Assembly: GCA_016592635.1 (NCBI GenBank)
Contig: AP023240.1
Location: 3,513,630 to 3,577,629, forward strand
Reading direction: 5' to 3'
Length of the DNA stretch: 64,000 nucleotides
Source of the DNA: Methyloprofundus sp.
Lineage (GTDB): Bacteria > Pseudomonadota > Gammaproteobacteria > Methylococcales > Methylomonadaceae
Shown: positions 1-8,298 of the stretch, one piece after another
Numbering within the stretch: position 1 is the first letter of the stretch
Layout of the letters: the number at the start of each line of letters is the position of its first letter
The notes under the pieces: model-generated
The model's input: only the letters and a program-made list of their open reading frames with translations
The model's database searches: none
Told to the model about the DNA's origin: nothing
Position numbers and translations under genes: made by a program

Positions 1-1709
1 CAGGTATTATCGGCATCTCTATTGATGCAACGGAACGTAAACAAACAGAAGAATCCCTACGCCTTGCAGCCGCTGTTTATAAACATTCAGATGAAGCCAT
101 GTTTATAGTGGACGCACATGACTTTATCTTGGCTACCAACCCAGCTTTTACACGAGTCACAGGCTATAGAGAAGAAGATGTACTCGGAAAGTGCCCAAAA
201 CTTCTACAATCAACACAGCACGGTAATCTTTTTTATAAAAAAATGTGGGTATCACTTAACAAAAAGGGCTCTTGGGAAGGGGAAGTGTGGAATACTCATA
301 AAAATGGCAGCCTCTTTGCAGTCTGGCTAAATATTAATACTATCTATACCGATGACGGTGCAGTAAGCCAACGTGTTGCTTTATTTTATGACATTACCGA
401 AAAGAAAAAATCAGATGAACTCATTTGGCAACAAGCAAACTTTGATTTGTTAACCCAATTGCCCAATCGACATATGTTTCAAGATCGCTTAGCACAGGAA
501 ATAAGCAAGTCACACCGAGAAAATCTGCCACTGGCTTTATTATTTATTGACCTTGATCACTTTAAAGAAATCAATGACACACTGGGGCATCAAATAGGTG
601 ATCTATTATTAACTGAGGCAGCACAGCGTATTGTTGCTTGTGTGCGTGATTCTGATACTGTTGCTCGACTAGGTGGCGATGAGTTCACTGTGATTCTTGC
701 TAAATTAAACGACACCTTAAGCATAGAACGCATAACCCTTGCTATTATCAAAGCACTCACCCAACCGTTCCAGTTAGAGGAACATCAATCCTATATTTCT
801 GCCAGTATCGGTATCACCTTATACCCAAATGACGGCAAAACGGTTACCCAACTATTAAAAAATGCCGACCAAGCCATGTACCTTGCCAAAAATCTGGGGC
901 GCAATCGTTTTAGCTACTTCACGCCAGCCATGCAAGAAACAGCGCAAAAGCATTTACAAATCTTAACTGATTTACGCAGTGCCGTCGCAGAACAACAATT
1001 AGAGCTCTATTACCAACCTATTGTTGAACTAAGCTCAGGAAAAATATATAAAGCTGAAGCCTTACTTCGCTGGCACCACCCAATTCATGGCATGATAAGC
1101 CCAGCCGACTTCATACCAATCGCTGAAGAATCAGGACTCATTATTGGCATTGGCGATTGGGTTTTTAAAGAAGCTACCCGCCAAGTAAAAGATTGGATGA
1201 CTAACAATGCAAAAACCATTCAAGTAAGCATTAATAAATCCCCGATACAATTTCAAGTTCCCGAAAAACCTACAGAGTGGGTAAATTACCTTAAAGAACA
1301 GGGTTTATCAGGTGAGCAAATTGTTATCGAAATTACCGAGGGAGTACTAATGGAAACCTCACAGCAAACGATTCAGCAATTGTTACATTACCGAGATATG
1401 GGCATTCAAGTCTCTATAGATGACTTTGGTACCGGCTATTCATCACTTGCCTACCTGAATAAGTTTGATATTGATTACCTTAAAATCGACCAATCATTTA
1501 CTCGTAATTTAAGCGCCGATTCCAATGACATGATCCTTTCAGAGGCCATTATCGTTATGGCGCATAAACTGGGTCTAAAAGTCATTGCAGAGGGCATAGA
1601 AACCGAAGAACAACTGCGACTGTTACTTGCTGCAGGCTGCGATTATGGGCAGGGGTACTTATTTTCCAAGCCAGTGCCGGCAAAAGAATTTATTAAGCTT
1701 ATCGATTGA
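1..1709 (+). CDS. PAS-GGDEF-EAL cyclic-di-GMP signalling protein (5' end outside window)
   Basis: The reading frame is open from base 3 back to the window edge, so this is the C-terminal part of a longer sensor. The order is a PAS-type segment (bases about 60-400), a GGDEF diguanylate cyclase domain with an intact GGDEF signature near base 672, and an EAL phosphodiesterase domain with EALLRW near 1053 and DDFGTGYSS near 1422. Both catalytic signatures are intact, so synthesis or hydrolysis of c-di-GMP is possible. Which dominates cannot be read from sequence. It closely resembles the C-terminal half of the protein at 11127-13925, so the two are paralogues. An IS4-type element starts 20 bases after the stop. 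The domains before the last PAS are unknown. Confidence 0.93.
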   Translation, partial: GIIGISIDATERKQTEESLRLAAAVYKHSDEAMFIVDAHDFILATNPAFTRVTGYREEDVLGKCPKLLQSTQHGNLFYKKMWVSLNKKGSWEGEVWNTHKNGSLFAVWLNINTIYTDDGAVSQRVALFYDITEKKKSDELIWQQANFDLLTQLPNRHMFQDRLAQEISKSHRENLPLALLFIDLDHFKEINDTLGHQIGDLLLTEAAQRIVACVRDSDTVARLGGDEFTVILAKLNDTLSIERITLAIIKALTQPFQLEEHQSYISASIGITLYPNDGKTVTQLLKNADQAMYLAKNLGRNRFSYFTPAMQETAQKHLQILTDLRSAVAEQQLELYYQPIVELSSGKIYKAEALLRWHHPIHGMISPADFIPIAEESGLIIGIGDWVFKEATRQVKDWMTNNAKTIQVSINKSPIQFQVPEKPTEWVNYLKEQGLSGEQIVIEITEGVLMETSQQTIQQLLHYRDMGIQVSIDDFGTGYSSLAYLNKFDIDYLKIDQSFTRNLSADSNDMILSEAIIVMAHKLGLKVIAEGIETEEQLRLLLAAGCDYGQGYLFSKPVPAKEFIKLID

Positions 1710-1843
1710 GAGACAATTTCTATTGTTATCTGAAGTTTTCCAGTTTTTTGTCAGCTAAATATTAGGAAGGTCTAATTTTCGAAAAATATTAGCGACTACT
1801 AATATATGGGTGTAAATCACTTTAAAAACAACAGGTTGATAGT

Positions 1844-1915
1844 GAATAAGGCTGTATTTTGTAGTATAATAAACAGTGCTAACAAATTGATTATACAAAC
1901 AAAAAAGCCTTATTC
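1844..1915 (+). promoter_or_regulatory. Inverted repeat ending at the transposase start codon
   Basis: GAATAAGGCT at 1844-1853 is repeated as its exact complement, AGCCTTATTC, at 1906-1915, and the next base is the A of the ATG. A TATAAT box lies between the arms at 1865-1870. A transcript reading in from outside would carry both arms and could hide the start. A transcript from the internal box would carry only the second arm. Copy 2 keeps the same arrangement. Read-through protection of this sort is known for IS10 and IS50; its use here is inference. Confidence 0.55.
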
Positions 1916-3253
1916 ATGTTCATTTTACGCGATCTTCTTTCTCCTCTTCAATCACATTTTTCAGAAACCACACTCGGCAAAGAAAGAGCCTCGTTATTTG
2001 CCTATACGCTACTGTCGATCATTGTCCCGTTTACTTCCTCCATTAGTTCCAATTTATGGCGCAGCCTTGAAACGCTGTTCGGTATCAATATCAAGCGGAA
2101 ACGATTTTACACATTCATGGCATCAACCAAATTACCGTGGCAAGGTTTATGGAAAACAACCTGGAACCTGGTCGACAACCCTGAAACGGACGACCGATTA
2201 TTAATTGCCCTGGATGATTTCATCAACCCTAAAGTGGGCAAAAAAATCTTTGGTTGCGAAACCATTTATGATCATGCGGCCAAAGCCAATCAAAGCGACT
2301 ACCCATGGGCACAAAACGTGGTAGCCATCGGTTTGCTCAAGCAAATAAAAAATCGTTGGGCCTGTTTGTTTTTAGATTTTCGCCACTACCTTCCACAGAA
2401 AGCGATTGATGCGCAATCCGATCGAGCGAAGATCAAAGGTCGATTGCAGTCGTTTGAAACCAAGATCGGCCAAGCTGCACAGATGATCATCGGGGTTGCA
2501 AACCATTTTTCCGGCAAGCAAATACTCGCGGTGACCGATAGTTGGTTTGGCAATGCAGGTTTGTTAAAGCCCGTACGCAAAGAGGTGGGTAGTCTGTTTG
2601 ATATTCTATCGCGCCTGCGCTGTAATAGTGTTTTATATGATCTTCCCGAGACAAGAGAGTCAGGGCAACGAGGGAGACCTCGAAAATATGGCCGACGCTT
2701 GGGTTCGGCAACAGAAATGGCAAAATTCATTCGCCACGAAGCGACCGAATATCAGGTGACTCTTTATGGCAAGCAGCGTACGGTACTCGCTCATGAACGC
2801 ATTGTCATGCTGAAAAGTTTAAAGTGCAAAGTACGCGTCGTGTGGGTTTTTCGTAAAACGCAATGGATCGCACTGTTTAGCACGGACTTGTCATTATCGG
2901 TCACGCAAATGATCGAGTTTTATGGTACGAGATGGAAAATCGAATCAGGATTCAAGGAGTTGAAACAAGACATCGGCAGTCAAAAAAGTCAGTGTCGTAA
3001 TGCGCATTCCGTGACCAATCATTTGAATTTTTGTATGATGGCAAGTACGCTGACCTGGATTTATGCCGACCGTTTAAAGGCGGATCCGGAGCGTCGGCAC
3101 AAAGTAAAAGGGTGTACCAGTTTTGCCTTTTCAGATGTGCGATGTATCATTACCGAGGCAGCATTGAGACATGATTTTAATCATGTTTGCCCCAAACCAA
3201 GCAACTCCCCGATAAATCCACTGGTTGCCGTACTGTTACGCATGGTGGCTTGA
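1916..3253 (+). CDS. IS4-superfamily DDE transposase (copy 1)
   Basis: This is a 445-residue transposase. The probable catalytic residues are D100 (LLIALDD), D208 (LAVTDSWFG) and E343 in the Y(2)R(3)E(6)K signature Y336-R339-E343-K350, which is diagnostic for the IS4 superfamily. The reading frame is intact and the catalytic residues are present, so the protein may be active. Compared with copy 2 it differs in scattered positions, for example R260 against Q and F271 against C, so the two copies are not from a very recent transposition. No strong ribosome binding site precedes the ATG, in keeping with the low expression usual for transposases. Confidence 0.92.
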   Translation: MFILRDLLSPLQSHFSETTLGKERASLFAYTLLSIIVPFTSSISSNLWRSLETLFGINIKRKRFYTFMASTKLPWQGLWKTTWNLVDNPETDDRLLIALDDFINPKVGKKIFGCETIYDHAAKANQSDYPWAQNVVAIGLLKQIKNRWACLFLDFRHYLPQKAIDAQSDRAKIKGRLQSFETKIGQAAQMIIGVANHFSGKQILAVTDSWFGNAGLLKPVRKEVGSLFDILSRLRCNSVLYDLPETRESGQRGRPRKYGRRLGSATEMAKFIRHEATEYQVTLYGKQRTVLAHERIVMLKSLKCKVRVVWVFRKTQWIALFSTDLSLSVTQMIEFYGTRWKIESGFKELKQDIGSQKSQCRNAHSVTNHLNFCMMASTLTWIYADRLKADPERRHKVKGCTSFAFSDVRCIITEAALRHDFNHVCPKPSNSPINPLVAVLLRMVA

Positions 3254-3364
3254 TGATTTTTTTGGAAACTTCAGTTTATTTTTACTTCATAAAATAATCC
3301 CGCGAGTTTTAAATTGCTTTTCTAAATTTTTCACGTAAAATTCTCAATCCATTTCTGGTCCTGA

Positions 3365-3545
3365 CGGAAGTTCACGCTTCTTGATGGTTAAAAGGGAAGT
3401 TTGGTGCGGATCTATTCCAATGCCAACGCTGCCCCCGCAACGGTAAATAAGTTTAAAGTCATCGAAAACCACTGTGCTTTGCATGGGAAGGTAATGATTT
3501 TTGTTGTTCATACTTATAAGCCCGGAGACCTGCCTGAATTGTTAT
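3365..3545 (+). ncRNA. Cobalamin (adenosylcobalamin) riboswitch
   Basis: The leader has the conserved cobalamin aptamer blocks in order: a GGTTAAAAGGGAA-like P2/P3 segment near 3386, GGTGCGGA, the core GCTGCCCCCGCAACGGTAA, a CCACTG then GCATGGGAAGG segment, and the B12 box AGCCCGGAGACCTGCC at about 3519-3534. It lies about 120 bases upstream of the btuB start. In this family, B12 binding represses the downstream gene, usually by masking translation initiation or by termination. Which mechanism applies here is not clear from the expression platform. The limits given are approximate. Confidence 0.95.
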
Positions 3546-3662
3546 TTGGTGCAGCGGAGGGCTGTTGACGAAATGAATTAGCCTTTCTTAGCTGTTTTTT
3601 CGTTTTTATTTCCTCTGTTGTGTTTCTTACACTTTTTTGCGCGGGCGGCGCAGAGGTTAATT

Positions 3663-5492
3663 ATGAAAAAATTTTTTATTGCCAGCCCTTTCTTATTCAG
3701 CACTCTTCCAACAGCAGTGCATGCAGATCATACGGTAGCACTTGCACCTTTAACGGTAACGGCTACACGTAATCAACAAGATACTCGGCTAGTATCAAGC
3801 ACCCTTATTACTCGACAAGATATAGAACGCAAACAGCTTAATAGTATTGAACAGGCTTTGCGTGGTGTTGCTGGTATCAATATCGCTAATAATGGTGGCT
3901 TAGGTAAAAATACGTCAGTATTTTTACGAGGTACCGAATCAGATCATGTTTTAGTTTTGATTGATGGTGTTCGTGCTGGCTCTGCCACATCAGGTGGTGC
4001 AGCTTGGCAACATATACCGATCAGTGAAGTCGAATCGATTGAAGTCATACGCGGCCCTAAATCCAGCTTATATGGTGCTGATGCTATTGGTGGGGTCATT
4101 CATATTCATACTCGTAGTGCCGCTGCATCGACATCGGCAATTAATCCTGAATTGTCTGTGGGTGGTGGGAATTATGGACACTATAAAGTACAAGCCGGCA
4201 TATCAGGAGCTGTTGAGCAGGCTTGGTATAATGCCAACTTTAGTTATCAAGCCAATGAGGGCTTTAATTCCTGTGCAGGGGCATTAAGCTATGGTTGTTT
4301 TACCAATGAACCGGATAGAGACGGTTACCAAAATTATTCAGGAACACTACGTTTAGGCTATCGTTTTACCGATTGGCTGAGTGTGGAAGGCCATGCTTTG
4401 TATAGTGGTGGTCACACTGAGTTTGATGGTAGCTTTGTTAATGAAGGTGATTTTGCACAACTTGTTTATGGTGGTAAGGCGACCATTCAGGCTATGGACT
4501 TTTGGCGTATTGATTTAACGGGGGGTGAAAGCCGCGATGAATCCACTAACTTCTTGTATGACACACAAAAAAGTCATTTTGATACCCAACGTGTTTCATT
4601 TTCAGCACTGAATAATTTTACTTTGGCTCCTAAACAGTTACTGTCTTTAGGCTATGATTTTCAAAATGACAGTATTGATAGTAATGAGAATTTTGCAGAA
4701 ACCTCGCGTCATAATCATGCTGTTTTTCTGCAATACCAAGGCCAGTTGGCCAATAATCAATTTATACTGGCTTATCGTAGTGATTTTAATCAACAGTTTG
4801 GCCAAAATAGCACCTGGAATGCATCATGGGGTTATGCCTTTGATAATGGTATTTTAGTCTCGGCTTCTTATGGCACCGCTTTTAAAGCACCAACTTTTAA
4901 CGAACTTTATTTCCCTGGTTTTGGTAATAGCGACTTAAATCCGGAGAAGTCAGAAACTTATGAAATAGGCGTTAGTGGTGAGCATAATAACTGGAATTGG
5001 GCACTGAATGGTTATTTGACCTATATTGACAATATGATTGCTTATGACAGCACCATCTTTGCGCCGAATAATTTAAGCTCGGCGCGTATCATGGGGATAG
5101 AGGCGATGCTTGGTGCACAACTTTATGGTTTTGATCTGCAAGCAAATTATAGTGCCTTAGACCCGGAAAGTATGGATGCGGCTACTTTTGGTAATGTACT
5201 ACCTAGGCGTGCACAACAGACATTTCGCTTTGATATCGATCGACAATTTGGTGCTGCCAGTATAGGGAGTACCCTTAATGTTGAAGGACGGCGCTTTGAT
5301 GATTTGAAAAATACGCGAAGTGTCGATGGTTTTGTTACTTGGGACTTAAGAGCAGAATATCAATTCTATGAGCAGTTTACTTTGCAAGGTTCAATCAATA
5401 ACATTCTGAATACTCAATATCAAACGGCAGCAGGCTATAACTCGCCAGGCATGACCGTTTTCTTTAATTTGCGCTATGCGCCGACACTTTAA
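3663..5492 (+). CDS. btuB: TonB-dependent vitamin B12 receptor BtuB
   Basis: A 609-residue outer-membrane receptor that would import cobalamin using TonB energy. The start is chosen at 3663 because an AGAGG ribosome binding site precedes it and because it opens a signal peptide, MKKFFIASPFLFSTLPTAVHA, with cleavage before DH. A TonB-box-like TVTATR follows, then a plug domain (VFLRGTESDHVLVLIDGVR, and the IEVIRGPKSSLYG type segment) and a beta-barrel that ends in NLRYAPTL. An upstream start at 3618 would add 15 residues before the signal peptide and is less likely. The cobalamin riboswitch just upstream supports B12 rather than iron as substrate. btuM follows after 9 bases. Confidence 0.93.
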   Translation: MKKFFIASPFLFSTLPTAVHADHTVALAPLTVTATRNQQDTRLVSSTLITRQDIERKQLNSIEQALRGVAGINIANNGGLGKNTSVFLRGTESDHVLVLIDGVRAGSATSGGAAWQHIPISEVESIEVIRGPKSSLYGADAIGGVIHIHTRSAAASTSAINPELSVGGGNYGHYKVQAGISGAVEQAWYNANFSYQANEGFNSCAGALSYGCFTNEPDRDGYQNYSGTLRLGYRFTDWLSVEGHALYSGGHTEFDGSFVNEGDFAQLVYGGKATIQAMDFWRIDLTGGESRDESTNFLYDTQKSHFDTQRVSFSALNNFTLAPKQLLSLGYDFQNDSIDSNENFAETSRHNHAVFLQYQGQLANNQFILAYRSDFNQQFGQNSTWNASWGYAFDNGILVSASYGTAFKAPTFNELYFPGFGNSDLNPEKSETYEIGVSGEHNNWNWALNGYLTYIDNMIAYDSTIFAPNNLSSARIMGIEAMLGAQLYGFDLQANYSALDPESMDAATFGNVLPRRAQQTFRFDIDRQFGAASIGSTLNVEGRRFDDLKNTRSVDGFVTWDLRAEYQFYEQFTLQGSINNILNTQYQTAAGYNSPGMTVFFNLRYAPTL

Positions 5493-5501
5493 GAGGTTTA
5501 T

Positions 5502-6080
5502 ATGAACTGGTTACAACAGAATACAAAATATCTGACTATTTTTGCATTGGTAATGTTGATGGCATTAACGCGCAGTGATCATTTTGGTAGTGCCATTAGT
5601 TTACCTGATGCCTCATTAGCCGCTTTTTTCTTGGCGGGAATTTTTACAGGCGGCATTGGTAGCTTTGTGCTGTTATTAACAGAAGCAGCATTGTTGGATT
5701 ATATTGCGATTACTCATTGGCAAGTCAGTGATTATTGCATTTCGCCAGCATATGTTTTTTTAATACCTACTTATGCGGTGCTATTTTTTGCCGGACGTTA
5801 CAGTGCACAGTATGCAACACTCAGCAGTCGTGATTTGGGTTATCAGTTTGCTTATTTGTTGCTAGCAGGCTCGATGGCATTTCTTATTTCTAATGGCAGC
5901 TTTTATCTGTTGTCAGGTAAATTTCCTGAGCTATCGCTTATTCAATATGCAGAGCGAGTGGCAAAATATTACCCCGCTTATATCAGCTCTACTTTAATCT
6001 ATAGCTTGGCTATTCTGTTTTTTAGCAAGCTTATGCAAGTGCTTTACAAAGAAAAACAAAATATTGGGCGAGCTGTTTAA
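5502..6080 (+). CDS. btuM: BtuM-like cobalamin transporter (solitary ECF S-component family)
   Basis: A 192-residue, very hydrophobic inner-membrane protein with about six predicted membrane segments. Its place behind the riboswitch and btuB indicates cobalamin uptake. C79 sits in DYCISPAYVFLIPTYAVLFFAGR, a context resembling the conserved cysteine (about position 80) that binds and decyanates B12 in the described BtuM family. No ECF ATPase or T-component gene is next to it, as is usual for solitary BtuM proteins. The stop codon is the insertion point of a MITE: removing the element with one TA copy gives GTT TAG instead of GTT TAA, so the protein is unchanged. The alternative is an unrelated small B12-regulated permease. 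Confidence 0.75.
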   Translation: MNWLQQNTKYLTIFALVMLMALTRSDHFGSAISLPDASLAAFFLAGIFTGGIGSFVLLLTEAALLDYIAITHWQVSDYCISPAYVFLIPTYAVLFFAGRYSAQYATLSSRDLGYQFAYLLLAGSMAFLISNGSFYLLSGKFPELSLIQYAERVAKYYPAYISSTLIYSLAILFFSKLMQVLYKEKQNIGRAV

Positions 6081-6225
6081 CTGAAGTTTCCCAATTATTG
6101 AGAAACCAAGCTCAGTGATATATGGGCTGTATGATTTTAATTGGATTTTGCGTGTAATGTGGCAAACCCATTAATAAATGCCCCTATCCGCCTATATACC
6201 CCCCTAAAAACTGGGAAACTTCAGT
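6080..6225. mobile_element. 146-bp MITE inserted at the btuM stop codon
   Basis: The element has terminal inverted repeats ACTGAAGTTTCCCA and TGGGAAACTTCAGT and no coding capacity. A TA lies on each side (6078-6079 and 6226-6227), consistent with a 2-bp target duplication. A second, 5'-truncated copy of the same sequence forms 8174-8298. The last 19-20 bases (AAAAACTGGGAAACTTCAG) nearly match the left end of the neighbouring IS4-type element, so that transposase may mobilise the MITE. A TA duplication would be unusual for an IS4-superfamily element, so the mobilising enzyme is uncertain. Confidence 0.8.
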
Positions 6226-6494
6226 TAGATATACCCGCTAATAATATTAGTTGGCCGATAGCGCTGCATAAACAATGTCATGTTGGTAATTGGGTTGAAC
6301 GTGCAAAAAAAGAACAGGTTTTTGATGCAAGCTGGGTACAGAAACTGGATAAAGTACACCTGAAAATGCATGAGCTTGCTGATGAAATATTTAGTATTTA
6401 TCAGCAAGGGCAAGTCGTTGAGGCACGAGATAAATTAAAAGAAATGCAAATAGTTTTTGATAAAATGACTAATGTCTTAGGTGAATGGGAGTAG
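6226..6494 (+). pseudogene. C-terminal fragment of a CZB (chemoreceptor zinc-binding) domain protein
   Basis: About 89 residues remain. KQCHVGNWV followed by KLDKVHLKMHELADEI and a Y..GQ..EA..K segment matches the second half of the CZB domain, including the zinc-ligand Cys and a later His. The first helix, with its conserved His, is absent because the sequence begins directly after the MITE. An open frame continues back into the MITE but that part is not CZB. CZB domains occur in chemoreceptors and in zinc-sensing diguanylate cyclases such as DgcZ. The rest of the gene is not in the window. It is unlikely to be functional. Confidence 0.55.
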
Positions 6495-6518
6495 TGATTC
6501 TATCGGTTTTAAAAAAAA

Positions 6519-6591
6519 CGTCACCCCCGAAGTCTTTTATCGGGAATCCATTCGCGTAGTAGATTCCTGCTAAAAGCATGTAGGAATGACG
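6519..6591 (-). repeat. Dispersed palindromic repeat with CGTCA/TGACG ends, copy 1
   Basis: About 73 bases starting CGTCACCCCCGAAG and ending GGAATGACG. The reverse complement of 35584-35659 aligns along its whole length, including the shared centre with GATTCCTG. The ends are inverted repeats of the CGTCATTCCCG type. No coding frame. It lies between the CZB fragment and IS copy 2. Confidence 0.7.
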
Positions 6592-6660
6592 GAATTTTTG
6601 AAGTTAGGGTATCAATATATTGGGATTGGTATTAAACAGCTGAAGTTTCCAAAAAAATCA

Positions 6661-7998
6661 TCAAGCCACCATGCGTAACAGTACGGCAATCAGTGGATTT
6701 ATCGGGGAGTTGCTTGGTTTGGGGCAAACATGATTAAAATCCGGGTTCAATGCTGCCTCGGTAATGATGCGCCGCACGTCTGAAAAGGCAAAACTGGCGC
6801 GCCCTTTTACTTTGTGCCGACGCTCCGGATCCGCCTTTAAACGGTCGGCATAAATCCAGGTCAGCGTACTTGCCATCATACAAAAATTCAAATGATTGGT
6901 CACGGAATGCGCATTACGACACTGACTTTTTTGACTGCCGATGTCTTGTTTCAACTCCTTGAATCCTGATTCGATTTTCCATCTCGCACCATAAAACTCG
7001 ATCATTTGCGTGACCGATAATGACAAGTCCGTGCTAAACAGTGCGATCCATTGCGTTTTACGAAAAACCCACACGACGCGTACTTTGCATTTTAAACTTT
7101 TCAGCATGACAATGCGTTCATGGGCAAGTACCGTACGCTGTTTGCCATAAAGAGTCACCTGATATTCGGCGGCTTCGTGACGAATGCATTTTGCCATTTC
7201 TGTTGCCGAACCCAAGCGCTGGCCATATTTTCGAGGTCTCCCTCGCTGCCCAGATTGTCTTGTCTCGGGAAGATCATATAAAACACTATTACAGCGCAGG
7301 CGCGACAGAATATCAAACAGACTGCCTACCTCTTTGCGTACGGGCTTTAACAAACCTGCATTGCCAAACCAACTATCGGTCACCGCGAGTATTTGCTTGC
7401 CGGAAAAATGATTTGCAACCCCGATGATCATCTGTGCAGCTTGGCCGATCTTGGTTTCAAACGACTGCAATCGACCTTTGATCTTCGCTCGATCGGATTG
7501 TGCATCAATCGCTTTCTGTGGAAGGTAGTGGCGAAAATCTAAAAACAAACAGGCCCAACGATTTTTTATTTGCTTGAGCAAACCGATGGCTACCACGTTT
7601 TGTGCCCATGGGTAGTCGCTTTGATTGGCTTTGGCCGCATGATCATAAATGGTTTCGCAACCAAAGATTTTTTTGCCCACTTTAGGGTTGATGAAATCAT
7701 CCAGGGCAATTAATAATCGGTCGTCCGTTTCAGGGTTGTCGATCAGGTCCCAGGCTGTTTTCCATAAACCTTGCCACGGTAATTTGGTTGATGCCATGAA
7801 TGTGTAAAATCGTTTCCGCTTGATATTGATACCGAACAGCGTTTCAAGGCTACGCCATAAATTGGAACTAATGGAGGAAGTAAACGGGACAATGATCGAC
7901 AGTAGCGTATAGGCAAATAACGAGGCTCTTTCTTTGCCGAGCGTGGTTTCTGAAAAATGTGATTGAAGAGGAGAAAGAAGATCGCGTAAAATGAACAT
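6661..7998 (-). CDS. IS4-superfamily DDE transposase (copy 2)
   Basis: A 445-residue, full-length transposase nearly identical to the one at 1916-3253. It keeps both Asp motifs and the YREK signature (Y336, R339, E343, K350, here with GAR instead of GTR). Differences are scattered, with a cluster near the C-terminus. The start-codon inverted repeat is also kept (about 7999-8070). It points toward btuB, opposite to copy 1. Confidence 0.92.
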   Translation of the reverse strand: MFILRDLLSPLQSHFSETTLGKERASLFAYTLLSIIVPFTSSISSNLWRSLETLFGINIKRKRFYTFMASTKLPWQGLWKTAWDLIDNPETDDRLLIALDDFINPKVGKKIFGCETIYDHAAKANQSDYPWAQNVVAIGLLKQIKNRWACLFLDFRHYLPQKAIDAQSDRAKIKGRLQSFETKIGQAAQMIIGVANHFSGKQILAVTDSWFGNAGLLKPVRKEVGSLFDILSRLRCNSVLYDLPETRQSGQRGRPRKYGQRLGSATEMAKCIRHEAAEYQVTLYGKQRTVLAHERIVMLKSLKCKVRVVWVFRKTQWIALFSTDLSLSVTQMIEFYGARWKIESGFKELKQDIGSQKSQCRNAHSVTNHLNFCMMASTLTWIYADRLKADPERRHKVKGRASFAFSDVRRIITEAALNPDFNHVCPKPSNSPINPLIAVLLRMVA

Positions 7999-8173
7999 GA
8001 ATAAGGCTTTTTTGTTTGTATAATCAATTTGTTAGCACTGTTTATTATACTACAAAATACAGCCTTATTCACTATCAACCTGTTGTTTTTAAAGTAATTT
8101 GTACTTAAATATTAGTAATTGCTAATATTTTTCGAAAATTAGACTTTCCTAATATTTGGCTGACAAAAAACTG

Positions 8174-8298
8174 GGAAACCAAGCTCAGCGATATATGGAC
8201 TGTATGATTTTAATTGGATCTTGCGTGCAATGTGGCAAACCCATTAATAAATGCCCCTATCCGCCTATATACCCCCCTAAAAACTGGGAAACTTCAGT
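8174..8298. repeat. Truncated MITE copy attached to IS copy 2
   Basis: From GAAACCAAGCTCAG onward this stretch matches 6102-6224 almost base for base. The first 20-odd bases of the MITE are replaced by the end of the IS. The join falls at a short GAAA shared by both, which suggests recombination or replicative slippage at microhomology. The right inverted end is intact. Confidence 0.75.

Larger units (their letters stand above)
1730..3274 (+). mobile_element. IS4-superfamily insertion sequence, copy 1
   Basis: The element is bounded by short inverted repeats: CTGAAGTTTTCC at the left end and GGAAACTTCAG at the right. It carries one transposase gene. A near-identical copy lies inverted at 6640, and only about a dozen residues differ between the two transposases. 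I could not find a convincing target-site duplication at this copy: the flanks read TTAT on the left and TTTA on the right. With copy 2 it brackets the B12 uptake genes. Confidence 0.88.
6640..8298 (-). mobile_element. IS4-superfamily insertion sequence, copy 2, fused to a MITE segment
   Basis: The left end at 6640 is CTGAAGTTTCC. The IS body matches copy 1 in inverted orientation up to about 8173 (CTGACAAAAAACTGG). The last ten bases of the IS are then missing, and 8174-8298 continues with the interior and right end of the MITE seen at 6080-6225, closing with GGGAAACTTCAG. The whole 1659-bp unit is therefore still bounded by matching inverted ends. Its right edge cuts directly into the ISAzo13-type transposase gene. 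Confidence 0.75.

Noticed and set aside
3618..3662. An earlier btuB start
   Set aside because: It would place 15 residues before a clear signal peptide, and the ribosome binding site precedes 3663.
6661..8078. Short overlapping frames within both IS copies
   Set aside because: They recur in both copies only because the DNA is duplicated, and none resembles a protein family.
1730..8298. Proof of transposition as one compound transposon by a target duplication
   Set aside because: The bases outside 1730 and 8298 do not match; the idea is kept only as a hypothesis.
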